Source of the DNA: Turritopsis dohrnii
Lineage: Eukaryota > Cnidaria > Hydrozoa > Anthoathecata > Oceaniidae
Assembly: GCA_027922465.2 (NCBI GenBank)
Contig: BQMF02000482.1
Coordinates: 1-64,000 of the forward strand
Length of the DNA stretch: 64,000 bases
Direction: 5' to 3'
Part shown: positions 46,510 through 55,956 of the stretch, piece by piece
How the letters are laid out: the number at the start of each line of letters is the position of its first letter
Numbering within the stretch: position 1 is the first letter of the stretch
Position numbers and translations under genes: made by a program
The notes under the pieces: generated by a model
What the model was told of the DNA's origin: nothing
The model's input: the letters and a program-made list of their open reading frames with translations, nothing else
The model's database searches: none

Positions 46510-46679
46510 GCTACACCAGCTTGTACGCGTACGCTGGAAAGAAATTCTTCAGTATAGGAGCTCCATCCGCAAAGCTAGATTTAGCTGATGTGGACTGATG
46601 TGGGCTATACCTTGAGATGGCAATTTTGTCAGATGATTACGCACTCAAGCAAGGGTGGTACAAGGATAAGATAAGATAA
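46461..46679 (+). pseudogene. Small gene broken by a 10-bp tandem duplication
   Basis: ATG 46461 opens MEKEFMDSMWQTARLLGYTS and reads to TGA 46596-46598. At 46,585-46,605 CTGATGTGGA and CTGATGTGGG stand in tandem. Without the second unit the frame would continue through LEMAILSDDYALKQGWYKDK to TAA 46677-46679, which touches the ATG of the next gene. This suggests a protein of about 70 aa broken by the duplication. It is hydrophobic near its start; no family was recognised. Confidence 0.55.
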
Positions 46680-47090
46680 ATGGTTAGCATCTTAATAGGA
46701 GGGGCAGTAAGTGCAGCACTATTCACGTTTGGAAACTATGCAGATAGGAATCTCTCTGGTGATGACGAAGCAGCAGCAGAGAGAGAAGAATGCGCTATGG
46801 CAGCCAAAAAAACAAGACAAGCACAAATGGAATGGGGTCGAGAGCGCGCGGCACGCCTTGACTTTATCAACAACAAACTTCGACAAGAAAATAACGCCTC
46901 TGAGTACATCTTTGATCTTGATCGAGGTTTGCACGAGTACTACAAGGCGACACAACAACATCTCCCACCTTTACCACCTATACCTGAATTAACGGATTTT
47001 TATAACCCTTCTGAAGCTCAAAAGACTGGTGAATTAGTAGTGATCGTTGGAACTCTAGGTATTGTTGGATTTCTGCTCTGCCGTATGTAA
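46680..47090 (+). CDS. Two-helix membrane protein, 136 aa
   Basis: Starts at the ATG directly after the previous TAA. Hydrophobic segments lie at both ends: residues 2-18 (VSILIGGAVSAALFTFG) and about 116-135 (ELVVIVGTLGIVGFLLC). Between them are an Arg/Glu-rich helix and a Pro-rich stretch (LPPLPPIPELTDF). The frame is intact. Four bases separate it from the integrase. Function unknown; the position beside the integrase and the architecture suggest a virion or membrane-remodelling protein, but this is only inference. Confidence 0.6.
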   Translation: MVSILIGGAVSAALFTFGNYADRNLSGDDEAAAEREECAMAAKKTRQAQMEWGRERAARLDFINNKLRQENNASEYIFDLDRGLHEYYKATQQHLPPLPPIPELTDFYNPSEAQKTGELVVIVGTLGIVGFLLCRM

Positions 47091-47093
47091 TAA

Positions 47094-48071
47094 ATGACTG
47101 AAAAGTTGCATGACATCTACTATCAACCACAGAATCTGTGGAAAGGGAATAAAGCTATTAAAGAGCTTCAGAAGGCTGGATTCACTAGGAAACAAGTTTT
47201 GGAGTGGCTAACTCGCCAAGCCTTATGGCAGATACATCTACCAAGGCCTAAGCACATCGACTATCCTCACTTTCACGTGACCAAGGTGAACGAGAAACAC
47301 CAGGCCGATCTTTTGTATCTTCCTCATGACAAGGTCTATCAGAATAGGTATAAGTACGCTTTAAATATGATCGATATTGCTTCGGGCTATAAAGCGAGTA
47401 GACCTCTGAGAACGAAGAAGGCGAGCCAAGTAGCAGGGATGTTTGCAGTTATTTACAAAAAGGGTCCACTAAAGTGGTCTGAGAAGCTCTATGTAGATAA
47501 CGGGTCAGAGTTCAAGACGGAGACAGCTAAGCTCTTCCAGAAGCACGATGTCGAGGTGATGAGAACTACAACAAAGCATAATCATAGAAAGCAAGCCTTT
47601 GTGGAAAACTTTAACAAACTCCTCGCGGAGAAACTGTTCCCTATACAAGATGTGCAGGAGTTGGAAGATCCAAAGAAAATCAGTACCACGTGGGTAAAGC
47701 ACTACCAGAAAAGTGTGAGTCAACTGAACAACAATGTTCTTGCCAGAACTGGCATGAGGCCCTCAAAGGCCATTAAACTCGAGGAAGTTCCGTTAAAAGT
47801 TAAGTTTTACCCTCAGGAAGAAACTTTACCTGAAGCGGGATTATACCGCTATTTGCTAGCACCGGCTGAGGAACATGACGAGACACAACGACGCGCAACG
47901 GACAACAACTGGAGTCGGCAAACGTATCGGTTTAATAAGATATTGCAATAGCCCGGTCGGCGTGTTTTCTACTACCTAGAAGATGGGCCGGAGAGAGCTT
48001 TTGTACGTGAGGAACTTATGGCTATTCCCGAGGATACGGAATTACCTCCAGAATACGTCAAAAAGTGGTAA
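47094..48071 (+). pseudogene. Polinton integrase (DD35E, retroviral type), one stop codon
   Basis: Joins element ends to target DNA and makes the 6-bp duplication. The catalytic triad is D72 (HQADLLYLPHD), D135 (LYVDNGSEF) and E171 (AFVENFNKLL), with exactly 35 residues between the last two. The N-terminal region has helices as in other Polinton integrases (LQKAGFTRKQVLEWLTRQ), and the C-terminal part is chromo-/SH3-like (RFNKILQ, then VFYYLEDGPERAFVREEL). A TAG at 47949-47951 interrupts codon 286 in the same frame; the full reading is 325 codons. Everything upstream of the stop, including the catalytic core, is intact. Confidence 0.9.
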
Positions 48072-48114
48072 ATTAATATTTTTCGAGGTTGTTGTTGTTT
48101 TTGTCCTCTACGTG

Positions 48115-48139
48115 ACAGTTTTTGTTGCATATAATAAAG
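48115..48139 (+). promoter_or_regulatory. TTTTTGTTGCATATAATAAA start motif, second copy
   Basis: Same 20-base motif as at 45012, here ending two bases before the ATG at 48140. It lies after a 45-base spacer from the integrase stop. Confidence 0.6.
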
Positions 48140-48730
48140 ATGTTGCGTTTTGGACAAATTGAAGTTTCAAGGAAGGACTTTAACTCTAGTGTAGAACTTA
48201 CCGACATTTACACTATCGACATGTCAAAGATCACTATAGCAGAACCTATTGTAGCAAACAAGAACGACACAAGGTACTACATCGGCTATGAGAAGGAACC
48301 GACTAAAATTATTCCTCTCTTGATCAAGACCCCAAAAAAGTGCCACTCTTCAGGTGTATCGAGGTATAACAAGACATCCGCCTGAAAGATGGGATTCAAC
48401 GTGTTCGATGATAAAGCTTGGTGTGATGCCTACAACGCCATTGCTGATCGTGTGCAAGAGCTTATCTTCAGTACCTTGACAGGTACTGTGATAAGTGCTA
48501 CGGGCTGGATCAACCCAAAGCTCATTGTCTGGGATGGTGACATCAAAACAAAGTTTAATAATGATGAACCGCCATATAACCAATCCTGCAAGGCAACTGG
48601 TGTGTTGAAGATCGGAAGCGTGTACACACAGACCGATAACCACTACCTCCAAGTCCATTTGAAAGAGTGCAAGTACCATCAAATGAATATGTATGGGAGG
48701 CTCCTCACCAGCAGTGATGACGATGAGTAG
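48140..48730 (+). pseudogene. Conserved Polinton-type protein, possible ssDNA-binding fold, one stop codon
   Basis: ATG 48140 (MLRFGQIEV). A TGA at 48383-48385 lies in frame, followed directly by KMGFNVFDDKAWCDAYNAIA, so this is one protein of about 196 residues with a single nonsense change, most likely Trp TGG to TGA. The pattern (KNDTRYYIGYE, then IIPLLIKTPKKCHSSGVSRY, then INPKLIVWDGDIKTKF, then ATGVLKIGSVY) resembles putative single-stranded DNA-binding proteins of large DNA viruses. I cannot confirm that here. The acidic C-terminus (SSDDDE) would also fit a ssDNA-binding protein. Confidence 0.5.
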
Positions 48731-48737
48731 AGACTTC

Positions 48738-48757
48738 AAAGTTAATGTTCTAACTTT
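48738..48757 (+). terminator. Stem-loop after the 48140 gene
   Basis: AAAGTTA and TAACTTT pair with a 6-base loop, seven bases after the stop codon. It is weaker than the other gene-end hairpins. Confidence 0.5.
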
Positions 48758-48766
48758 AAAAAGAAA

Positions 48767-51700
48767 ATGGATACACTGAAACAACTAAGGTTGAAAGCAA
48801 AAGAAGAAGGTCTTCGAGGCTATTCTATGATGAACAAAAATGAACTTAATGAACTCTTGAGTGGCGGAATAAGGTACAAGTGGAACCAGCGCTCTATAGG
48901 AGTGCAGACAAAGTTCCCCGACTGTCAAGATTTTGGACTGAATAGACTTTTTTGTAATCTCTCGAAGAAAGCATCAAGACAAATTTATACATCACCAGAA
49001 AGTGAGGAGATTGATGAAACAAACTGGATGCTCTCAGGTCGATAGTTAATAGCAATATTGATGTTCTTTGCTTAGCAGAAACAAAATTGGATAGTTCTTT
49101 TCCTGATGCCCAATTTTTGATAGATGGGTATGAGAAGCCATATAGACTTGATGTCACTGGTTTTTCAGGGGGGCTATTGACTTATGTAAATAAATTCATA
49201 CTCTCAAGACAGTTACTTCAATGTATCATTCCTGATGACATCCATGTTGTAGCAATTGAATTAAATCTACGTAAATGTAAATGGCTATTGGTATCTATTT
49301 ATAGAAGTCCCTCTCAAAATTTACATTATTTTCTTAGAAATTTATCGCATCTACTAGACTTTCATTCTTGTGCCTATGAGAACATAATCATTGTTGGGGA
49401 TTTTAATGATGTTGTTTCTAGTGCTGAAATTTCTGCTTTTATGTTGGACTTCGATTTGTATAGTTTAATCTTCTCTCCAACTTGTTTTAAATCGGTTGAT
49501 GGTCGTTGTATTGACCTTATTTTAACTAACAAAAAGCACAGTTTTCAAAAGAGTCATTTATTGAAATTGGAGTTAGTGATCACCATCATCTAATTTACAC
49601 CATGTTAAAACAGCACTATATTCATATTCCACGTAAGGAAATTATTTACCGGAGTTATAAAAACTTCTCTATGGAGGCCTACAAGAATGATATTCGAGAC
49701 AATTTGTTAAAAAATTCTGGTGATTTTGAAGCTGTTTACTCTGTGATGGAATCTACCTTAAACAAACATGCTCCTTTGAAAACGAGACTCTTACGTGGAA
49801 ATAATAAACCTCATCTCAGCAAAGAATTGAGAAAAGCTATTATGAAACGATCTAGACTTAAAAATATTTATAATAAGACTAGGAATGAGAATGATTTATT
49901 TAATTATAAAAGACAAAGAAATTTTGTTGTAAACTTAAATATTCAGGAAAAGAGGCAATTTCTGAGAAACACGAACAACGCCAATGGTGTGAAAGATTTC
50001 TGGGCTTTTTGTAAACCCTATTTTAACCAATAAATGTTCATCCTCTGAAACTGTCTCTCTCCTTGAAGAAGGTGATATCCTCCAAAATGAGACTCAGGTA
50101 GCAAATTCTTTCAATAATCATTTTAGCACTATTACTAAATCTCTGGATATATCTCCATAGAATTCTGATTTTGTTTGTAGAAACGTTTACGATATCATTG
50201 ATAAGTTTGATGATCATCCTAGTGTCCATATTAATAGAGAGTGTATTAATGATGGTTCTATATTTACCTTTTCCCACATCCATCCATGAGATACATATCA
50301 AGCTATTATGGATCTTGATCCAACTAAATCTACAAGTGGTTCTCTGCCATCAAAAATCCTACAATCTATAGCTATGGAGAGTTGTGTTCCTCTAACGGAT
50401 TGCTTTAACAACTGTATCTTGGATGGTGTTTTCCCATCTGCTTTAAAGTTAGCAACTATAACCCCTGTACTGAAATCTGGTGACACAGCATCTAAGGCTA
50501 ATTATAGACCCATCAGTATTTTGCCTGCTATGTCTAAAGTCTTTGAAAAATTGCTCTTTTCCCAAATGAATTCTTTCCTTCAAAAGAAGTTCTCTGGCTT
50601 ATTATGTGGGTTTAGAGCTAACTACAGTACTCAACAAGCCCTTTTAAATCTCATACAAAAATGGCAATCTTGTCTAGACAGTTCGGGTATAGTTGATACG
50701 ATTCTTATGGACATTTCCAAGGCATTTGATTGTCTTCATCATAATTTATTAATAGCCAAGCTTGAGGCCTATGGTTTTTCTTTTAGCAGTTTGAAACTTA
50801 TGCTGAGTTATTTAAGCGGAAGATTTCAACGGGTTAAAATTGGCTCCTTCTTTAGTTCATGGCTTGAGTTACTTCTAGGGATACGTCAGGGCTCAATTCT
50901 CGGTCCTTTACTTTTTAAGATTTTTCTTAACGACTTTTTCTTGTTTATATCAAGATGTGGAGTTTGTAACTTTGGAGACGATAATACCATTTATAGTTGC
51001 GCACCATCAATTGAACTTGTTCTTTCGAACCTAGAAATTGACTTGGGCAATGCTTTATACTGGTTTCGTATTAATCAAATGGTGGTTAATCCTGCAAAGT
51101 TTCAGCTCGTGTTTCTTGGTGTAGATAAAAAAGATTTAACTTTACATATAGGAAGAAATATTGTTAAACAGAGCAATTCAGTTAAACTCCTTGGAGTATA
51201 TATTGATAAAAAATTGAAATTCAATCTCCATGTAGATAATATTTGTAGAGTTGCTAACTTTAAAGTAAGATGTCTTTATCGAATTAGGAAATATCTAGAT
51301 GAAAAGCATGCACTTCAGTTATGCAATGCTTTTGTTTTGTCTAATTTTAGTTATTGTCAACTTATTTGGATGTTTTGTGGCAAAGGCCTCAATAATAAGA
51401 TCAATACTGTTCATAAGAGGGCTTTGAAAGCAGTTACTAGGACTTACATTGTTTCTTTTGATGAGCTCCTCACATCAGTTGGAAGCATTTCAATACATCA
51501 GAAAAACTTGTCAGTACTTTTAACTGAAATATACAAATGCCTATTTGGTTCACATCCTGACATCGTTAAAAACCTATTTGTAAGGAAAATCACTGATTAT
51601 TCCCTCCGTACCTCAATTTTGTTGAACCTTCCCCCTACCAAATCCATTCGTTACGGTACAAACTCGATCTTATTTCGAGGATGTCAACTTTGGAATTCTG

Positions 51701-52011
51701 TGCCAGACCGGATTAAACTCAGCAAAAGTGCTTCTATTTTCAAAAAAGAATTGAGTCTGTGGAATGGACTTAAATGTTTATGTCCCCTTTGTTCCCCTTG
51801 ATATTTTTTTTTCTTTTTTTTAAATATTTTTTTTTTCCAGTATATGTATTTTTTTTTCACCCATTTTAATGTAGTTGGTTTTAATTAAACTTGTAACTAT
51901 GGTTATACCAACGTTAAATAAATGTTTACTTACTTACTTACTGTTTACTTACTTACTTATGTTAAAACGTGAGAGGTCGTAGGATATGAGGTTGGCTGTA
52001 GCAAATACTAG
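48767..52011 (+). pseudogene. SAP-like protein gene split by LINE B
   Basis: The 5' part (48767 to about 48,935) reads MDTLKQLRLKAKEEGLRGYS...NELNELLSGG, a SAP-like helix pair much like the start of the polymerase, and continues with QRSIGVQTKFPDCQDF. LINE B follows. After the LINE tail, the frame from about 51,961 gives VKT, a TGA where Arg CGA is likely, then EVVGYEVGCSKY and TAG at 52009-52011. The part between is lost or hidden at the LINE junctions. SAP helices bind DNA. Function unknown. Confidence 0.55.
48960..51959 (+). mobile_element. LINE B inserted in a Polinton gene
   Basis: An APE endonuclease frame begins near 49,024 (NKLDALRSIVNSNIDVLCLA; then ETKLDSSFPD, IIVGDFND). A frameshift near 49,570 interrupts DHHH, and frame 49602-50033 continues the linker; more stops and shifts lie at 50,033-50,310. 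The reverse transcriptase frame 50308-51801 (497 codons) has YRPISILPAMSKVFEKL, DISKAFDCLHHNLL, IRQGSILGPLLF and a C-terminal LWNSVPDRIKLSKS. The catalytic box reads FGDD instead of YADD/FADD. The 3' UTR ends in (TTAC)n near 51,959. The 5' boundary is uncertain (48,935-49,020). Confidence 0.8.
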
Positions 52012-52012
52012 T

Positions 52013-52038
52013 TCAAGTAAGTGTCTCCACTTACTTGA
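52013..52038 (+). terminator. Stem-loop directly after the SAP-gene stop
   Basis: TCAAGTAAGTG and CACTTACTTGA form a perfect 11-bp stem with loop TCTC, starting one base after the TAG. Confidence 0.75.
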
Positions 52039-52077
52039 CCTCCAACGTTGGAAGTATTTTTCTATAAACAAAAAAAG

Positions 52078-52317
52078 ATGAACTTGTCTTTGTTCAACGG
52101 ATTATCAACTATTGAAGTACTTTTTGATAGACAAAACCAACCATTCATTCATAGAGCCCAATACGGTAGGTTTTTAGGGCTAAAGCATATAGATACATCT
52201 GTTCCAGATACTATGAAGCGTGAGAAGATCACTAGAGCAGAACTTGAAGAGGGGTACCAACCGTTGGACCCCCTTGGGAGACGTCGTTTTGTAGCTTTAC
52301 CAAGCTACAAAACATAA
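52078..52317 (+). CDS. Short BRO-N-like protein, 79 aa
   Basis: Start ATG 52078 (MNLSLFNGLSTIEVLF), reached after the purine-rich AACAAAAAAAG. The segment IEVLFDRQNQPFIHRAQYGR with FLGLKHI recalls the N-terminal half of BRO/Bro-N domains, a DNA-binding module common in large DNA viruses, but the domain is short. The tail is charged (MKREKITRAELEEGY). The frame is intact. A stem-loop covers the last codons. Confidence 0.5.
   Translation: MNLSLFNGLSTIEVLFDRQNQPFIHRAQYGRFLGLKHIDTSVPDTMKREKITRAELEEGYQPLDPLGRRRFVALPSYKT
52287..52312. terminator. Stem-loop over the last codons of the BRO-N-like gene
   Basis: TTTTGTAGCTT and AAGCTACAAAA form a perfect 11-bp stem with loop TACC, ending two bases before the TAA. 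The opposing gene ends at 52337, so the palindrome could serve both. Confidence 0.65.
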
Positions 52318-52336
52318 GGAGAAGGTGCCTCATACA

Positions 52337-52700
52337 TCATATAGCAGGTGCACTCGGGGTATCTGAACTGCTCACGAGCTTTTTTGCGATTTCTTCACGA
52401 CCGGCTTTCCTTCCACGTTCCAAAAGCTCTTCCTTCTGATGTTCATAAAGCTGTTTGATCACCTTCCTAAACCGTTTCCGCTATAATTTGAGTAAATTCA
52501 GGATGATCGATGGTACCGTCTTCGTAGACTTTTGATATTAGCACACTCAGGCTGTCTAGAGTGGTCTGTGCAGCCCATGCGATATCATGATTTTTCTGTC
52601 TTCTTACATTGAAAATAGAGCCACTTTTTTGAATGACTATCGTTATTACACCCACAACGGGAGCTGTCACACACAGAGCGATGCTCATCGACGTATCCAT
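52337..52700 (-). pseudogene. Small membrane protein with charged tail, one frameshift
   Basis: ATG 52700 (GMDTSMSIALCVTAPVVGVI): one membrane helix near the start, then a region with DIAWAAQTTLDSLSVLISK and EDGTIDHPEFTQIIAE. The frame ends early at 52467, but near 52,482 another frame continues with KVIKQLYEHQKEELLERGRK and ends at TGA 52339-52337, so a one-base shift is likely. The tail is a highly charged helix. Function unknown. Confidence 0.5.
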
Positions 52701-52856
52701 TCCTGATACCAATCATGTAATCTCACCACCAGAGAGTACAATATTCACCGCGATCAGAATGTAAGATATATATTTCGCAACTGTTGAGTAGTATGAAAAT
52801 TTGCGCTCTGAAAATGTTCGGTATTCTAGTTCCTGAGATAGCTATGCTTTCGTCTC

Positions 52857-53640
52857 CTAAACCGCTTGAACTCTGAAGTTTTGTAGGTATCTACCCTCCT
52901 CAGGGTCTGATAAAACAGGATATAGCTTCTCCGTATTCGCGTTGTACATAGCCATCTGTTTATTTGAAGACGACGAGCATATTGATAGCTTGTAAATCAA
53001 CTTTCCTGCCTTGATCGTCGGTGACGTAAAATTCAACGTTCGCGTTGAGGACCTCAATTTGTTGGTGAACATAGGGCGTTCATAGTGATACGACATGATG
53101 TCGCTATACTCGTACTCTGGCTTCTGAAGTCTAAAAATGTGTACGATTTTCGTAATTGCACTGTTTAGCAGAATATAGCTGTTTTTGAATTCCTCACAAT
53201 ACAGCCGTATAGACTTGAACAGAGAAAAGTTTGGCACCGATCTATATTCACCTTGAGTACACTTCTTCTTATCTAATCCTAAAAGTTCCCATAAGTTTTC
53301 AGTTATTGAGACGTAATACCCTTTTTGTACTGATAAGTGAAGCTTACCATCCTCTCTTAGATCGAGATTTGCGCATCCAAGTGATCATGCATTTATTCTT
53401 GAACGAATACTCTTTGACGTATATAATCCAGGCGGAAAGTCTATATGCAGGGGGAACCTTGAATCGACGGGGTCTTTTTTTTTATACTTGATCAATGGTA
53501 AATCTAGCGCGTTGAACTAGGTTGAGCCACTCTAGGTATAACACTGCTTCTTTTATCGCAATCTCCGTGCCTTCTTTTAACTCTGTTGGTAACTTGGTTT
53601 CTCCAAGATGAGTGACGTTCAAATATATTTCATGCTGCTG
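52857..53640 (-). pseudogene. Penton-type minor capsid protein (single jelly roll), shifted frames
   Basis: Opens at ATG 53640 (MQQHEIYLNVTHLGETKL). A stop and shift occur at the A-run near 53,485 and more shifts at about 53,380-53,390; the last frame, 53237-52857, ends the protein. The recognisable middle, from another frame, has NLDLREDGKLHLSVQKGYYV and ITENLWELLGLD, a layout typical of Polinton minor capsid proteins that form the virion vertices. The C-terminal part has SYHYERPMF and an LNFTSPTIKAGKLIY stretch. It is divergent from the gene at 53658, with only 17 bases between the starts. Confidence 0.6.
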
Positions 53641-53657
53641 CATTTGTTATAAGCGAA

Positions 53658-53828
53658 ATGAGCTACAAGATAAAGTATATGCCAAAATTTGGGCAACCCA
53701 GTACGCTCTTAGCTGCTAAGGAACTCTGGGAGCAAAGGTTCGTTGTGGATCAACAGGGGCACTTTTTCATCGCTAAGTTTCGCGACATTTTCTCATTTCC
53801 CTTCGTACCCATGCAGAATGACAAATGA
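53658..53828 (+). CDS. Small protein, 56 aa
   Basis: ATG 53658 (MSYKIKYMPKFGQPSTLLAA) to TGA. Contains AKELWEQRFVVDQQGHFFIA. The start lies after TTATAAGCGAA, and the minus-strand capsid gene starts 17 bases away, so one short AT-rich spacer serves both. No family was recognised. The stop overlaps the start region of the next frame by only a few bases. Confidence 0.45.
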   Translation: MSYKIKYMPKFGQPSTLLAAKELWEQRFVVDQQGHFFIAKFRDIFSFPFVPMQNDK

Positions 53829-53840
53829 CTCGATATCGAC

Positions 53841-54712
53841 ATGTACCCAGGACAGTTATCTTTTGCTACCTGGTTAGCCACGACTGGCTGCGGCGTATCC
53901 TTTCAACATCTACACCATAAGAACCGTATGATTGCGAGCATCTACCGCTTTCACGTCTATTTCCAGATACGTCTTATCTTGAAGCAACTTGGAATTGCTC
54001 TACCAAGTGAATCAACCCGCGAGATAACAAATACAATTCAAGTGCGTTCAAGACGCTCTCTACAGAGTTTGACATACCAGCTGACAAGTTCTTCTGGCGA
54101 TACCCCGCTCGCATGCGAAGAATTAGTAAGAGTTGGCAATTCTATGTTCAAAACGATTTTAAGGCCGGCTTAAGTAGAGCTGGTATACAACGCCTGTCGC
54201 AGAGTACGCGGATGTACGCGCGAATGCTTTTAGAGAGTCAGGCGAGTGCACGTTCTGTTATAGCGGGTGATACCGGACGTGCTTTGGATGCGCAAAAGAT
54301 CTTCATGACGGCCGTAGAACAAGCGATTTAGAAAGACACCTCTTTAGCGGAAGAGATTGGTAAGTTCCAGAAAGCCTTAAGTTACGCCAGATCGGAACCT
54401 GATTTTGGTGTTGCGGTCGGTACATACCTGATACCCAGCGATTTAAAGCTTGCAAATCTCGACAACGTCTCTAATTTTTCGACAAAGCTTACCGTTGCGA
54501 CGCACGTCGGTAAACTACCACCTAACCAACACTGCTTTGGAGGATTTCAGGGTCGCAGAATGGTTTTTTCACAACCTCCATGTCATCCTCAAACATCTTT
54601 CGTTAAGCAAGTTCCAACGTCTGCCGCGGCTAAGTAACACGAAGAAGAAAGGCAGGCTCTCATGTGGGTAGGTGGCGGATTAATTGCACTTCTTTTGTAT
54701 TTCAAACCATAG
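53841..54712 (+). pseudogene. Conserved Polinton protein with C-terminal membrane helix (shift, two stops)
   Basis: ATG 53841 (MYPGQLSFATWLATTGCGVS), reading to about 54,020, where a shift moves to the frame with ADKFFWRYPARMRRISKSWQ. That frame continues to a TAG (54329-54331), then SLAEEIGKFQKALSYARSEP, a TAA near 54,638 (CAA to TAA likely), and a final MWVGGGLIALLLYF membrane helix, ending TAG 54710-54712. The two stops are in one frame. The predicted intact protein is about 290 aa, mostly helical, with a tail anchor. Its 3' end overlaps the 3' end of the minus-strand coiled-coil gene. I do not recognise the family. Confidence 0.55.
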
Positions 54713-55924
54713 CCAGTTGCCTATCAGACCAACCCCCAAAACTACGACTAGCCATGCGTTGCTCGCTAGAGCAATGACACCATTCTTCAGAAAGTATAAG
54801 AGCCAGCTTACAACACTTCCGATGATCCCCGGCAATGCAGCTCCAAGTTTAATTGCAAGTTTTCCAAGAAGGCGTCCAAGTGCTTCGAGCTGCTTCTTCA
54901 CCCATTGCTGCACACCAGCTCTTCCAGAAGCAGCAGGAGGAGGACTTCCTCGAGTAGGAGCACCACCACCTGTGAGAGAGATTACTATCGTTGATATTAC
55001 CAGCGAAAACGCTGTTAAGATTGAAACGATTGTGATCCCTTGCTCTCGAAAGAGGATACGAAGTTTCTCCCCTAGTGTTCTATCCTTTTCGAGGACTTTG
55101 AATACCGTCTCTTTGATGCGCGACCACTGGCTAGACAACTCCTTGCGGTTACCACTGAGCGCCTCTAGTCGCGCTGCACGCTCCAGTTTCAAATTGGAGA
55201 GTCGTCGCTTAATCTCTTCTTCCATTGCAGATTCATCGGTTTCACCTAGTTTATGTTCTTCTTTTGCTATTTCACTATCGAGTACGCCCAATTTTGCTAA
55301 GTTGTTCTCCAGCTCCCCACGTATTCGTTTTAGTGCATCGTCTAAGCCTCTAAGTTCACGCAGAGGAAATTCAATCCCATGCTCGCTTAAGAACTCATCC
55401 ACATCTAAATGTTTTTTGGTGACTTGCTCCAGTATTTCATTCAATACCTCCGACATATCTGAGATTTTATCGAGGAGTTGACTGTTATCCGACCTATTCA
55501 CTTCACGATCTGTCGGTATGGTGTTTTCTACATTCTTTAAGGAACTATTCACCCACTTAGATGCTGAGATATTAGAATCCTCAGGTACCTCAAAACCTAT
55601 CTCACGAAGACCTTCTTTCCCTAAAATATCTGCTATCGCCCCTTCTGTTCTGAGTTTCCCATCCCAAGTTGTCAATGGTTTAGGCTTTCCTTTAAAGAAT
55701 AGGTCATGACCTATCAGTTTAAAGTAATCCGTATGTAAATTTTTAGGCTTTTGACCTGTCCGTTCAGACAGTTTTTCATATACACCCTTCACTAGACTCT
55801 TGAGCACTTTAAAGTTGAGCTGGTCAGTATTTTGACCACTTACAGTGAACGAAGTGTCCTCTATTGATGGCGCTTCAACAGATGGCTGCTCGTCAACAGC
55901 ATCTTCATATTTCCAAGAAATCAT
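54680..55924 (-). CDS. Coiled-coil protein with C-terminal membrane segments, about 414 aa
   Basis: The frame is open from 55957, but the palindromic ACATGT there overlaps the capsid gene start; ATG 55924 (MISWKYEDAVDEQPS) is a more natural start. N-terminal acidic stretch; a region with YFKLIGHDLFFKGKPKPLT around residues 80-100; long coiled coils at about 200-290 (ELENNLAKLGVLDSEIAKEE, EIKRRLSNLKLERAARLEAL); a membrane helix (ITIVSILTAFSLVISTIVIS); a Gly/Pro linker; two more hydrophobic segments to the end. The whole frame is intact, which is rare in this element. It may be a virion membrane or fibre-like protein; this is inference. Confidence 0.65.
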   Translation of the reverse strand: MISWKYEDAVDEQPSVEAPSIEDTSFTVSGQNTDQLNFKVLKSLVKGVYEKLSERTGQKPKNLHTDYFKLIGHDLFFKGKPKPLTTWDGKLRTEGAIADILGKEGLREIGFEVPEDSNISASKWVNSSLKNVENTIPTDREVNRSDNSQLLDKISDMSEVLNEILEQVTKKHLDVDEFLSEHGIEFPLRELRGLDDALKRIRGELENNLAKLGVLDSEIAKEEHKLGETDESAMEEEIKRRLSNLKLERAARLEALSGNRKELSSQWSRIKETVFKVLEKDRTLGEKLRILFREQGITIVSILTAFSLVISTIVISLTGGGAPTRGSPPPAASGRAGVQQWVKKQLEALGRLLGKLAIKLGAALPGIIGSVVSWLLYFLKNGVIALASNAWLVVVLGVGLIGNWLWFEIQKKCN

Positions 55925-55956
55925 TTCGATATCAGTTATTTCTCTTATAATAAACA

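Noticed and set aside
54684..55481. 265-codon plus-strand open frame, Ser/Pro-rich
   Set aside because: It is the antisense shadow of the intact coiled-coil gene on the minus strand; low-complexity Ser content follows from the complementary codons.
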